From assembly GCF_005222915.1 (NCBI RefSeq), contig NZ_STFX01000005.1:62001-126000 (forward strand): DNA of 64,000 bases, given 5' to 3'. The translations under genes and the position numbers were made by a program. Positions 45,404-54,187 of this stretch are shown one piece after another (within the stretch, counting starts at the first letter, position 1; every line of letters begins with the position of its first letter). The notes below the pieces were generated by a model. That model did not search any database. It worked only from the letters and a program-made list of their open reading frames with translations, and was not told the origin of the DNA. The stretch comes from Rhizobium sp. FKL33. Lineage in GTDB: Bacteria; Pseudomonadota; Alphaproteobacteria; Rhizobiales; Rhizobiaceae.

Positions 45404-45435
45404 TTAACTATAGAGCCTCAGGATATTCTGAGGCT
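45404..45435 (-). terminator. terminator-like hairpin overlapping the flagellin stop
   Basis: On the minus strand AGCCTCAG-AATATC-CTGAGGCT forms an eight-bp stem over the last codons of the flagellin, followed by CTATAGTTAAATTTTC. It ends coding and transcription together. The U-run is weak. Confidence 0.45.
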
Positions 45436-46369
45436 GCTCATTGGCTATTGAAAGGGAGGACTGGCCCAATTCCTGCTGGCTCTGCAAGGCGCGAAGGCGG
45501 GCCGAAACCGCATTCATATCGGCGTCGACGAGCTTGCCGACGCCGCGCTCCATGGCCTGTCCGATATCGTGGTTGAACTCCTTCTGCAGGTCGATGCGTT
45601 GCTGCAGAGCCCCCAGCGTTGCGGCGCGTCCGATCATTTTCTGCGTCATTGCATCGACGACCGAGATCATTTCCTCAATATCGCTGTCCGCCGTGTCGTT
45701 GGAAATCTCGATTTCCGTATATCCGCTGCTGTTTTGGCCGTTGAACAGCACCCAGTCGGTGGTCAGTCCGAGGCTGTCTGCGAAAGCGGAGTTGGTGACG
45801 ATGCCGTTGTCGCCCGTCACATCGTCGACGATATAGAATACCTGCTCGGTGTCCGGAACCGAGGTCATGTCATAGTCGATGGTGCGAACGGCGGCGCCTA
45901 TGTCGAGGCTGCGTGTCAGCGAGGCGATCACCTCTTGGGGGCCACCCTGCCCCGCCTGGGTCATATGCAGCCAGTTTTCGCCGGCAAAGGACGACGCCTC
46001 GGCGATGGAACGCACCTGAGCGCGAAGTTCCGTGAGCTCCGCATTGACCTTGTCGCGATCGACGCCGGGCTCTCGCGCCGCCACGAGCTTCTGCTTGATA
46101 ATCCCCATGACGTCGATCACCTCGGAGAAGCCGATCTCCGCCGTGTCGATGACCGCCGCGCCGAAGCCCAAACCATCCTGCACCGCGTGAAGCGCCTTGT
46201 TGTCGGATTTGATTGTCGTGGCGATTGACCAATAGGCGGCGTTGTCGGCGGAGGTCGAGATCCGCAAGCCGCTGCTCGTCTGGGATTGCGCCCTGGAGAG
46301 GTCCACTTCATTGGAACGCAGCATCCTCTGCGCACCGATGGCCGCAGTATTTGTATGTAAGCTGTACAT
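45404..46369 (-). CDS. orphan flagellin
   Basis: A 321-residue flagellin. The N-terminal D0/D1 region (SLHTNTAAIGAQRMLRSNEVDLSRAQSQTSSGLRISTSADNAAYWSIATTIKSD) and C-terminal D1/D0 region (LGALQQRIDLQKEFNHDIGQAMERGVGKLVDADMNAVSARLRALQSQQELGQSSLSIANEQPQNILRL) are complete, with a short variable centre (about 165-235). It lacks any neighbouring flagellar gene in this window. It starts at ATG 46369 and is divergent from tex. Flagellin sets in rhizobia are usually inside the flagellar cluster, so this copy is isolated. Confidence 0.93.
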   Translation of the reverse strand: MYSLHTNTAAIGAQRMLRSNEVDLSRAQSQTSSGLRISTSADNAAYWSIATTIKSDNKALHAVQDGLGFGAAVIDTAEIGFSEVIDVMGIIKQKLVAAREPGVDRDKVNAELTELRAQVRSIAEASSFAGENWLHMTQAGQGGPQEVIASLTRSLDIGAAVRTIDYDMTSVPDTEQVFYIVDDVTGDNGIVTNSAFADSLGLTTDWVLFNGQNSSGYTEIEISNDTADSDIEEMISVVDAMTQKMIGRAATLGALQQRIDLQKEFNHDIGQAMERGVGKLVDADMNAVSARLRALQSQQELGQSSLSIANEQPQNILRLYS

Positions 46370-46577
46370 GTTTTACTCAGATACCGGGGACGAAATACAT
46401 TGACCGCATGCTAAATTTGTATCGTGAACGCCGACTTAACGATCAGGGGCGATTAATCACATGCATTTACCACAATGCGCGCGCCAATCCTGTATTGTGG
46501 GTATTTCGCCCCGACGCTTCCATTTTGTCCGTTCATCATTATGGTCCGCCCATCCCAAATCAGGACGAGAACACGCC

Positions 46578-48884
46578 ATGCCCGCAGATATGAACCGCTT
46601 AGCCGCCACGATCGCTTCCGAGATCAACGCCCGGCCGCAGCAAGTGCAGGCGGCGGTCGGTCTGATCGACGAAGGCGCGACCATTCCGTTCATCGCCCGC
46701 TACCGCAAGGAAGTGACCGGCGGTCTGGACGACACCCAGCTTCGTCTGCTCGCGGAACGTCTCGTCTATCTGCGCGAGATGGAGGCGCGGCGCGACACGA
46801 TCCTCGATTCGATCCAGACACAGGGCAAGATGACCGACGAGCTCCGGCTCAAGATCCTGCAGGCCGACACCAAGGCGGTGCTTGAGGACATCTACCTGCC
46901 CTACAAGCCCAAGCGCCGCACCCGCGCCCAGATCGCTCGCGAGCGTGGCCTCGGCGCGCTGGCGGAGGCCATCCTCGCCAATCGCTCGGCGGTTCCAGCC
47001 AGCCTCGCCGAAGCCTTCGTCAAGGACGAGGTGGCCGATGTGAAGGCGGCGCTCGAAGGCGCGCGCGACATCATCGCCGAAGACCTTTCCGAAAACGCCG
47101 AGCTCATCGGCCGGCTCAGAGGTCACATGCAGGCCCGCGCCGTGCTCGTGTCCAAAGTAGCCGACGCCAAAAAAGACAATGCGGAAAAATTCTCCGACTA
47201 TTTCGACCACAAGGAGCCCTGGGCAAAGGCGCCGAGCCATCGCGTGCTCGCCATGCTGCGCGGCTGGAACGAGGAAGTGCTGTCGGTGACGCTGGAGGTC
47301 GACGCCGACGACCTGTCGCCGATCAAGCCGGCTGAAGCAATCGTGGCCGCCGCGCTTGACACGCGCGGCAATGGCCCTGGCGATCAATGGCTGCGCGACG
47401 CCGCAGGCTGGACCTGGCGCGTGAAGCTGTTCTCCTCGCTCTCGCTCGAACTGATCCGCGACATGCGCGAGCGCGCCGAAGAAGAGGCGATCCACGTCTT
47501 CGCCCGAAACCTCAAGGATCTGCTGCTGGCCGCCCCTGCCGGCATGCGCCGCGCCATCGGGCTTGATCCCGGCATCCGCACGGGCGTGAAGGTGGCGGTT
47601 GTCGACGAGACGGGCAAGCTGCTCGAGACGTCCACCGTTTATCCTTTCCAGCCGAAGAACGACCTCATGGGAGCCCAGGCGGAGATCGCCAGCCTGATCC
47701 GCAAGCACAAGGTCGACCTCATCGCCATCGGCAACGGCACGGCGAGCCGCGAAACGGAAAAGCTCGTCGCCGACCTGCTGGCCAAGCTGCCTGCGCCGAA
47801 GCCGACGAAGGTGATCGTCTCCGAAGCGGGAGCCTCGGTCTACTCGGCCTCCGAACTCGCGGCCCAGGAATTCCCCAAGCTCGACGTGTCGCTGCGCGGC
47901 GCCGTCTCCATCGCCCGCCGTCTGCAGGATCCGCTCGCCGAACTCGTCAAGATCGAGCCGAAATCGATCGGCGTCGGCCAGTATCAGCACGACGTCGATC
48001 AGGGCAAGCTCGGCCGTTCGCTGGATGGCGTGGTTGAGGATGCGGTGAACGCCGTCGGCGTCGATCTCAACACGGCCTCGGCGCCGCTTCTGTCGCGCGT
48101 TTCCGGTCTCAACCAGACGCTCGCCACACAGATCGTGACCTATCGCAACGAAAACGGCGCTTTCAAGAGCCGCAAGGAACTCATGAAGGTGCCGCGGCTC
48201 GGCGCCCGCACCTTCGAGCAATGCGCGGGCTTCCTGCGCATTCCGAATGGAACGGAGCCGCTCGACGCTTCTTCGGTCCACCCGGAAGCTTATGAGGTGG
48301 CGCGCCGCATCGTCTCCGCTTGCGGCCGCGATCTGCGCAGCATCATGGGCGATAGCGCCACACTGAAGAAGCTCGACCCGCGCCAGTTCATCGACGACAA
48401 GTTCGGCCTGCCCACCGTCAAGGACATCATCGCCGAGCTCGAAAAGCCCGGTCGCGACCCGCGCCCGGAATTCAAAACCGCCACGTTCGCGGAAGGCGTC
48501 AACGAGATCTCCGACCTTCGTCCGGGCATGATGCTCGAAGGCACGGTGACCAATGTCGCCGCCTTCGGCGCCTTCGTCGATATCGGCGTGCATCAGGACG
48601 GGCTCGTGCATGTGTCCGAGCTCGCCGACCGCTTCATCAAGGACCCGCACGAGGTCGTCAAAGCCGGCGACATCGTCAAGGTGCGGGTGGTGGAAGTCGA
48701 CCCCAAGCGCAAGCGCATTGCGCTATCGATGAAGAAGGAAGCCAGCGGCCCCCGCGAGCCGAGGGAGGACCGAAACCGCAGCAATTCTGGCAACGCCAAT
48801 TACCGTCAGGCGGCGCCGAAACAGCAGCAGCCGAGCCAGGGCGCATTCGGCGCAGCGCTGCTGGAAGCGATGAAAAAGAAGTAA
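46578..48884 (+). CDS. tex: transcription accessory protein Tex
   Basis: A 768-residue Tex/YhgF RNA-binding protein. The N-terminal helical domain ([39 protein letters not shown]) is followed by a YqgF-like RNase H fold ([23 protein letters not shown], about 320-450), helix-hairpin-helix motifs and a C-terminal S1 domain ([38 protein letters not shown]). A basic/Gln-rich tail ends it. ATG 46578 (MPADMNRL) is preferred over the frame start at 46461. Confidence 0.96.
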   Translation: MPADMNRLAATIASEINARPQQVQAAVGLIDEGATIPFIARYRKEVTGGLDDTQLRLLAERLVYLREMEARRDTILDSIQTQGKMTDELRLKILQADTKAVLEDIYLPYKPKRRTRAQIARERGLGALAEAILANRSAVPASLAEAFVKDEVADVKAALEGARDIIAEDLSENAELIGRLRGHMQARAVLVSKVADAKKDNAEKFSDYFDHKEPWAKAPSHRVLAMLRGWNEEVLSVTLEVDADDLSPIKPAEAIVAAALDTRGNGPGDQWLRDAAGWTWRVKLFSSLSLELIRDMRERAEEEAIHVFARNLKDLLLAAPAGMRRAIGLDPGIRTGVKVAVVDETGKLLETSTVYPFQPKNDLMGAQAEIASLIRKHKVDLIAIGNGTASRETEKLVADLLAKLPAPKPTKVIVSEAGASVYSASELAAQEFPKLDVSLRGAVSIARRLQDPLAELVKIEPKSIGVGQYQHDVDQGKLGRSLDGVVEDAVNAVGVDLNTASAPLLSRVSGLNQTLATQIVTYRNENGAFKSRKELMKVPRLGARTFEQCAGFLRIPNGTEPLDASSVHPEAYEVARRIVSACGRDLRSIMGDSATLKKLDPRQFIDDKFGLPTVKDIIAELEKPGRDPRPEFKTATFAEGVNEISDLRPGMMLEGTVTNVAAFGAFVDIGVHQDGLVHVSELADRFIKDPHEVVKAGDIVKVRVVEVDPKRKRIALSMKKEASGPREPREDRNRSNSGNANYRQAAPKQQQPSQGAFGAALLEAMKKK

Positions 48885-48909
48885 GGGCATCGCCGATTGT
48901 CAGTGGTGA

Positions 48910-48937
48910 GGCTCCGCGTGAAGGCGCGGAGCCTTTT
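48910..48937 (+). terminator. rho-independent terminator after tex
   Basis: GGCTCCGCG (48910-48918), loop TGAAGG, CGCGGAGCC (48925-48933) and TTTT: a perfect nine-bp stem 26 bases after the tex stop. Confidence 0.92.
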
Positions 48938-48950
48938 CAATATGGCGTGG

Positions 48951-49949
48951 TCAACGCTGCCAAACGCCCTTGCCCGTCAGCCTGCCCCGATCATGCGGGC
49001 GAGAGAAATCAAGACGCGGTCCCTTGGGAACGATCTGCGTCGGATTGATGTGAGCAATCGAGTAATAGCCGGCTTTGATGTCGTCGACCGACACGGTGTC
49101 GGTGATCCCCGGCCATTGATAGAGTTCACGGGTGTAGTTGGCGAGATTGGGACAGTCCTCGATCCGACGCAGATTGCATTTGAACGCTCCGACATAGGCG
49201 GCGTCAAAGCGGATCAGCGTCATGAACAGGCGGATGTCGGCTTCCGTCAGATAATCGCCGGCGATATAGCGATGGACAGAGAGATGCGCCTCGAGCGTAT
49301 CCAGCGTGTCGAAGAGCGCCGTGACGGCGGCGTCATAGGCGCTCTGCGTCCGGGCGAAGCCGGCTTTATAGACCCCATTGTTGACGGTGTCGTAGATCAG
49401 CGCGTTCCACCGGTCGATCTCGGCTCTGAGCGGCTCGGGATAGAAATCCAGGCGATTGCCGGTCAGCCCATCGAAGGCGGTGTTGAGCATGCGGATGATG
49501 TCGGCGGATTCGTTGTTGACGATCCTGCCTTCCTTGCGGTCCCAGAGGGCCGGCACGGACACCTTGCCAGAGTAATGCGGGTCAGACAGCGTATAGAGCT
49601 GATGCTGATAGGAAATCGCCGGCGTCCCCTCGCCCGTATCCTGCGGCTCGGCATATTCCCAGCCATTGTCGGTCATCGCGCCTGCGGCGATGGAAACCGG
49701 GATGAGATCTTCGAGCCCCTTGAGATTGCGCATGACATAGGTGCGCGACGCCCAGGGGCAGAGACGCGAGATAAACAGCTGAAACCTACCCGGCTCCGCC
49801 TTAACACCGCGCTGGCCTTCCGGTCCGGGGCCGCCATCGACGGTCAACCAGTCGCGAAACTTGGTGGGTTCGCGATGAAAGGCGCCATTCTTCATTTCAT
49901 TGGCTGCGACCTCGTCATTGACCCATTTTCCGTCGATCAGCTGCGGCAT
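48951..49949 (-). CDS. glutathionyl-hydroquinone reductase-type GST (YqjG/ECM4)
   Basis: A 332-residue omega-like GST. The active-site CPW motif (SRLCPWASRTYVMRN, Cys64) uses glutathione to reduce glutathionyl-hydroquinones and release the quinol. ILFPHRE-type N-terminal block is YHWRS/EMKNGAFHREPTKF, and the C-terminal all-helical domain has TLEAHLSVHRYIAGDYLTEADIRLFMTLIRFD. ATG 49949 (MPQLIDGKW) is chosen over a frame start at 50024. Confidence 0.92.
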   Translation of the reverse strand: MPQLIDGKWVNDEVAANEMKNGAFHREPTKFRDWLTVDGGPGPEGQRGVKAEPGRFQLFISRLCPWASRTYVMRNLKGLEDLIPVSIAAGAMTDNGWEYAEPQDTGEGTPAISYQHQLYTLSDPHYSGKVSVPALWDRKEGRIVNNESADIIRMLNTAFDGLTGNRLDFYPEPLRAEIDRWNALIYDTVNNGVYKAGFARTQSAYDAAVTALFDTLDTLEAHLSVHRYIAGDYLTEADIRLFMTLIRFDAAYVGAFKCNLRRIEDCPNLANYTRELYQWPGITDTVSVDDIKAGYYSIAHINPTQIVPKGPRLDFSRPHDRGRLTGKGVWQR

Positions 49950-50063
49950 GTCCTGTCCTCGCGCGGGCGCAGAGCGCCAGTGATAAAATGCCCCTGCAAT
50001 GGACGGAAAAGCGACGCCGAACAAGCCGGCGGACGGTTGACGCTTCGTTGCGAAAAGCGAGGA

Positions 50064-50351
50064 CTATGGGATGTCGGGAGGATAGAACTGGGCTGCGTGG
50101 ATGAGGCTCTCGATCCTGCAAACGCCATTCTCCACTCTGTAAACGGCGATGAAGGGTGAACCCGTTATGACCAATTCGCGGGTGCCGGTGATCCGGCCTG
50201 GCCGTCCGGCAAAGGGATACGACACTAATATTCCGAGCCGCGTGGTTATCCGCTTCAGAGCACGGCGAGCCGCAGCGGGATTGTCGATGGCAATATAGTC
50301 TACGAGGACGAGCGCACCGTTTTTAGCTCGCGTCGACCATTTAATCCGCAT
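50064..50351 (-). CDS. ParE/RelE-superfamily toxin
   Basis: A 95-residue RelE/ParE-fold toxin: RIKWSTRAKNGALVLVDYIAIDNPAAARRALKRI, then VSYPFAGRPGRITGTRELVITGSPFIAVYRVENGVCRIESLIHAAQ. It starts at ATG 50351 and overlaps the antitoxin by 11 bases. It is complete, unlike the copy at 37472-37756. It lies 39 bases from the GST frame. Confidence 0.88.
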   Translation of the reverse strand: MRIKWSTRAKNGALVLVDYIAIDNPAAARRALKRITTRLGILVSYPFAGRPGRITGTRELVITGSPFIAVYRVENGVCRIESLIHAAQFYPPDIP

Positions 50352-50616
50352 GCCTGCGCGCCTGAGCAATGCGCTCTTCGAGTCGAGCCTCCATCATCGC
50401 CTCGACTTCTTCCTGGGTATAGGAGACCGCGTCCGGCCGACGAGCCTCCTCCAGCGCTGCCTGCACCTTGCGCCGGAACCAGGCGTCATACTCCGCCTGC
50501 TCCTCTGCTGTCAGCGTCTTCTTTGGACCCCAAATGGCCTCGTCCCAAGTCTCCTCGTCCTCATTGAGGGCAAGAGGCGACTGCGGTTCTTCGTTGAAAC
50601 CATCGGGATCTGGCAT
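50341..50616 (-). CDS. antitoxin partner of the ParE-like toxin (stability-determinant type)
   Basis: A 91-residue acidic protein: MPDPDGFNEEPQSPLALNEDEETWDEAIWGP, then YDAWFRRKVQAALEEARRPDAVSYTQEEVEAMMEARLEERIAQ. The C-terminal helical part matches the stability-determinant antitoxins that accompany ParE toxins; it shows no obvious ribbon-helix-helix. ATG 50616 chosen over an upstream start at 50658. It overlaps the toxin start by 11 bases. Confidence 0.75.
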   Translation of the reverse strand: MPDPDGFNEEPQSPLALNEDEETWDEAIWGPKKTLTAEEQAEYDAWFRRKVQAALEEARRPDAVSYTQEEVEAMMEARLEERIAQARRHAD

Positions 50617-50688
50617 TGGCGCTTCCTTTCGGTCGGCATTTGCCGTCATGCACCTCAAGCACGCTTCACGCCGTGATTGTAGACCGGA

Positions 50689-51615
50689 TCACTTGGTGAA
50701 GTCGAGACCCATTTCGCGGAAGCGCTCGGGGTCGTCGCCCCAGTTTTCGCGCACCTTGACGAACAGGAAGAGATGCACGGGCTGTTCGAGGATTTCCGAG
50801 ATCTCCTTGCGCGCCGCCGTCGAGATGGCCTTGATGGCCTCGCCGCCCTTGCCGAGGGCGATCTTCTTCTGGCTGTCGCGCTCGACATAGATCACCTGCT
50901 CGATGCGCACCGAGCCATCCTTGCGCTCTTCCCACTTCTCCGTCTCGACATGCGAGGCGTAAGGCAGTTCCTGATGCAGGCGCAGGAAGAGTTTCTCGCG
51001 GGTGATCTCGGCTGCCAGCTGCCGCATCGGCAGGTCGGAAATCTGGTCTTCGGGATAATACCAGGGGCCTTCGGGCAGCGTCTGCGAGAGGTAGTTCATC
51101 ATGTCCTCGCAGCCCGATCCGTTGAGCGCGGAAATCATGAAGGTAGCCTCGAAGCCGACCATCTCATTGGCTTCCTGGGCCAGCGCCAGCAGCGTCTCGC
51201 GCTTGACCTGGTCGACCTTGTTGAGCGCCAGAACCTTGGGCTGCTTGACGTCCTTCAACGCTTCGAGAATCTTCTCGGCGTCGCCCTTGATGCCGCGCTC
51301 GGCGTCGATCAGCAGCACGATCACGTCGGCGTCCTTGGCCCCGCCCCAGGCGGTAGTCACCATGGCGCGGTCGAGACGGCGGCGCGGCTTGAAGATGCCG
51401 GGCGTATCCATGAACACGATCTGGGCGTTGTCGTGGATGGCGATGCCGCGAATGATCGCCCGCGTCGTCTGGACCTTGTGCGACACGATCGACACTTTCG
51501 CGCCCACCAGCCGATTGACCAGCGTCGATTTGCCGGCATTGGTGGCGCCGATCAGGGCGACGAAGCCGGAGCGGGTCGGAGCAGTGGTTTCGCCCGTGAT
51601 TTCGGTGTCTTCCAT
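50689..51615 (-). CDS. era: GTPase Era
   Basis: A 308-residue Era GTPase for 16S rRNA maturation and 30S assembly. The G domain has GATNAGKSTLVNRL (G1), DTPGIF (G3) and NKVDQV (G4). The C-terminal KH RNA-binding domain begins near residue 210 and contains YVERDSQKKIALGKGGEAIKAI. It starts two bases after rnc on the minus strand, in the conserved lepB-rnc-era operon. Confidence 0.97.
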   Translation of the reverse strand: MEDTEITGETTAPTRSGFVALIGATNAGKSTLVNRLVGAKVSIVSHKVQTTRAIIRGIAIHDNAQIVFMDTPGIFKPRRRLDRAMVTTAWGGAKDADVIVLLIDAERGIKGDAEKILEALKDVKQPKVLALNKVDQVKRETLLALAQEANEMVGFEATFMISALNGSGCEDMMNYLSQTLPEGPWYYPEDQISDLPMRQLAAEITREKLFLRLHQELPYASHVETEKWEERKDGSVRIEQVIYVERDSQKKIALGKGGEAIKAISTAARKEISEILEQPVHLFLFVKVRENWGDDPERFREMGLDFTK

Positions 51616-51617
51616 AC

Positions 51618-52349
51618 TTATTTTTCCAATCCGTTGAGTGCGGGCTCCGGAGCCCAGACGCCTTCACGCTCCAGCATCTTGCGCGCAGCGACCTGCTCGG
51701 CGGCGCGCTTGGAGCGGTCCACGCCTCTTTCGGGGGCGAGATCGCCGATTTCGACGAGCACGGTGAATTCAGGCGCATGATCGGGGCCGCTGCGGTCCTC
51801 GATCCGATAGGTCGGCGCGAAACCGAATTTCTGATGCGCCCATTCCTGCAGTTCGGTCTTTGGATCGCGGCGCATGGGTTCGGCGCGCGTCGCCCGGTCG
51901 CGCCATTGGCGGAGAACGAAGCCGCGCGCGGACTCGAGCCCTCCGTCGAGATAGATGGCGGCGATCAGGCTTTCCACCACGTCGGCTCGGACATTCTTCA
52001 TCCGCTCGCCGGTGATCTTCTTGAGATCGGCGCCGGTGCGAATATAGCGATGCAGTTCCATCTGGTCGGCCACTTCGGCGCAGGCTTCGGCCGAAACGAG
52101 CTTGTTCAACCGCACCGACAATTCGCCTTCGGCGGCGGTCTTGTATGTGGTGAACAGGAGTTCGGCGATGCAGAGGCCGAGCACGCGGTCGCCGAGAAAT
52201 TCCAGCCGCTCGTAATTGCCGCCCTTGGCGACGCGGGCGCTGGAATGGGTCATCGCCCGCTCCAGCCGGTTCTTGTCATTGAAGCTATAGCCGATAAGGG
52301 CTTCCAGCCTGTCGCGTTCGTCAGGCGAGATGACCGACTTCCGGCTCAT
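51618..52349 (-). CDS. rnc: ribonuclease III
   Basis: A 243-residue double-stranded RNA endonuclease that processes rRNA and mRNA. The signature ERLEFLGDRVLGLCIAELLF carries the metal-binding acids; DVVESLIAAIYLDGG gives the second acidic cluster. The C-terminal double-stranded RNA-binding domain is PKTELQEWAHQKFGFAPTYRIEDRSGPDH. It overlaps lepB by four bases (ATGA) and precedes era. Confidence 0.97.
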   Translation of the reverse strand: MSRKSVISPDERDRLEALIGYSFNDKNRLERAMTHSSARVAKGGNYERLEFLGDRVLGLCIAELLFTTYKTAAEGELSVRLNKLVSAEACAEVADQMELHRYIRTGADLKKITGERMKNVRADVVESLIAAIYLDGGLESARGFVLRQWRDRATRAEPMRRDPKTELQEWAHQKFGFAPTYRIEDRSGPDHAPEFTVLVEIGDLAPERGVDRSKRAAEQVAARKMLEREGVWAPEPALNGLEK

Positions 52350-53128
52350 TTGATCGCCTTGAAGAAGCGCTCATAGCGCAGATTGGCGGGCCATTTCCAG
52401 ACATGCAGGAACGGCGTGCGATTGGCGATCGAGAAGATGATGAAGCTCGCGCGGCCCACCAGATTCTCTTCCGGCACGTAGCCGACCTGGAAACGGCTGT
52501 CGGCGGAGTTGTCGCGGTTGTCGCCCATCATGAAATAGTGCTTGGCCGGCACGGTGAAGACCTGGGTGTTGTCGCCTTCGCCAGTCGGCGTCAGGTCGAG
52601 CGTATCGAAGCTCACGCCGTTGTCGAAGGTCTCGCGGAAAACCGGAACGCCCTGATAGTCGCGGCTATACTGCACGCCGACGCCTTCGGTGTCCTCCTCA
52701 TCGGTGGTGAAGGTGCCGTCTTCCTTGCGCTCGACAGCCTTGTCATTGATGTAGAGGACGTCGTTCTTGACCTGGATGCGGTCGCCGGGCAGGCCCACGA
52801 CGCGCTTGATGTAATCGATCGACGGATCGCTCGGCAGCCGGAAGACGACGACGTCGCCGCGCGCGGGTTCGCTGCCGAACAGACGGCCTTCGAACCAGTC
52901 GGGATTGTAGAGCGGCAGCGAATAGCGCGAATAGCCGTAGGAGAACTTGTTGACCAGCAGATAGTCGCCGATCAGCAGCGTCGGCATCATCGAACCCGAC
53001 GGGATGGTGAAGGGCTGGAGCAGAACCGTGCGAATGACGCCGGCCAGCAGAAACGCCTGGAACAGGACGACAATGGTTTCCCAGAAGGCGTTTTTCTCTT
53101 CCGGCTTGCGATGTTCGGTCACGCTCAT
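52346..53128 (-). CDS. lepB: signal peptidase I
   Basis: A 260-residue membrane serine protease cleaving Sec/Tat signal peptides. One N-terminal membrane helix (VVLFQAFLLAGVIRTVLL) precedes the catalytic Ser in PSGSMMPTLLIGDYLLVNKF, and the Lys is in DYIKRVVGLPGDRIQ. The GDNRDNSADSR box closes the domain. It heads the lepB-rnc-era set. Confidence 0.97.
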   Translation of the reverse strand: MSVTEHRKPEEKNAFWETIVVLFQAFLLAGVIRTVLLQPFTIPSGSMMPTLLIGDYLLVNKFSYGYSRYSLPLYNPDWFEGRLFGSEPARGDVVVFRLPSDPSIDYIKRVVGLPGDRIQVKNDVLYINDKAVERKEDGTFTTDEEDTEGVGVQYSRDYQGVPVFRETFDNGVSFDTLDLTPTGEGDNTQVFTVPAKHYFMMGDNRDNSADSRFQVGYVPEENLVGRASFIIFSIANRTPFLHVWKWPANLRYERFFKAIK

Positions 53129-53231
53129 TCATTCCTCTTGACATCCGCCGGCCCTGCAACAGCGGCGGTTTTTCGCTCTGTCTAGCTCTTTCCCCCGCCG
53201 GCGGCAAGCTTTGCCCCTATCGCTGTCTTGT

Positions 53232-53636
53232 TCAGACTGTTTCCGGCACGGCTTCGATGATCACGAAGGCTTGAGCAAGCGGAAAATCATCGGTGATGGT
53301 GACGTGGATGACCGGTTTGTGTCCATTCGGCACAAGCGTCGCGAGCCGTTCCGCCGCCCCGCCGGTCAGCTTCATAGTCGGTTTGCCGCCGGGAAGATTG
53401 ATGACGCCCATGTCTTTCCAGAGAACGCCCTGGGCGAGACCAGTGCCGAGCGCTTTGGAGCAGGCTTCCTTGGCGGCGAAACGCTTCGCGTAGGACGCGG
53501 CGCGGTTCTTGTAGCCTTCGGACTTCGCCCGTTCGACATCAGTGAAACAGCGCCTGGTGAACCGCTCCCCGAACCGTTCGAGTGACTTTTCCACTCGCCT
53601 GATGTCGATCAGATCGCTACCGATGCCGATGATCAT
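53232..53636 (-). CDS. acpS: holo-[acyl-carrier-protein] synthase
   Basis: A 134-residue phosphopantetheinyl transferase that activates ACP with coenzyme A. Landmarks: [25 protein letters not shown] and [13 protein letters not shown], with catalytic Asp and Glu. ATG 53636 (MIIGIGSD) is the conserved start; the frame opens at 53681. It lies upstream of lepB by 103 bases on the same strand, in the usual order. Confidence 0.95.
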   Translation of the reverse strand: MIIGIGSDLIDIRRVEKSLERFGERFTRRCFTDVERAKSEGYKNRAASYAKRFAAKEACSKALGTGLAQGVLWKDMGVINLPGGKPTMKLTGGAAERLATLVPNGHKPVIHVTITDDFPLAQAFVIIEAVPETV

Positions 53637-53758
53637 TCTCTGTCCTTTTGCCGATCGCGCGGTATTTCCTCGCGACAGCACATAGGCGCGGAAATTGGAG
53701 GACGCAACGGATCAGCCACGCCCACCGGCATTTTTCCGCGGCGGACGGCGGAACGGCC

Positions 53759-53787
53759 AAAAAATAAGGCCGGCGCGGGCGCCAGCC
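53759..53787 (-). terminator. rho-independent terminator after the DUF3563 gene
   Basis: On the minus strand GGCTGGCGC-CC-GCGCCGGCC (one G-T pair; the innermost pairs must open) is followed by TTATTTTTT. It lies 41 bases after the 54-residue gene. Confidence 0.8.
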
Positions 53788-53827
53788 TGATCTTGACAGG
53801 AGACTTGCTCCCAGCCTCGAACTTCGC

Positions 53828-53992
53828 TCAGAGGAAGTTGACGGCGCGATTGCGGAACATGCCGCGATCAACCTGACGCTGACGATATTCGAGATCGATG
53901 CGATCCGCAGCAGCATTCAGATAAGCCATTTCGCGATCTTCCACCGAGGGACCACGCAGGCGATTGGCGATCTTAGAAACATAGCCGAACAT
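53828..53992 (-). CDS. DUF3563-family small protein
   Basis: A 54-residue gene from ATG 53992 with an ideal AAAGGAG site six bases upstream. The product starts MFGYVSKIANRLRGPSVED and continues REMAYLNAAADRIDLEYRQRQVDRGMF, the typical DUF3563 pattern (short, helical, with AYLNAA-D-DLE). Function unknown; single-copy or multi-copy in many rhizobia. It has its own terminator, so it is a stand-alone, probably well-expressed gene. Confidence 0.85.
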   Translation of the reverse strand: MFGYVSKIANRLRGPSVEDREMAYLNAAADRIDLEYRQRQVDRGMFRNRAVNFL

Positions 53993-54187
53993 TGGAAACT
54001 CCTTTGCTTTCCGTTGTTCCTCCCTTGTGATTACTAAGATAGTTCATCTGCTGCGATGCACAAGTTTGCTTTGATCGACGCTGCCATGCAGCGAAAGCAT
54101 GCCTGGTTAAATCTGACTAAATCAAACGCGGAATACGATTAACGAACGCGCAGATTGCCGGTTTTGCCGGCGATCCGAGCTCGCTTT

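Noticed and set aside
46599-48650. 683-codon frame opposite tex
   Set aside because: Fully antisense to a confident gene; the product is a shadow with no domain pattern.
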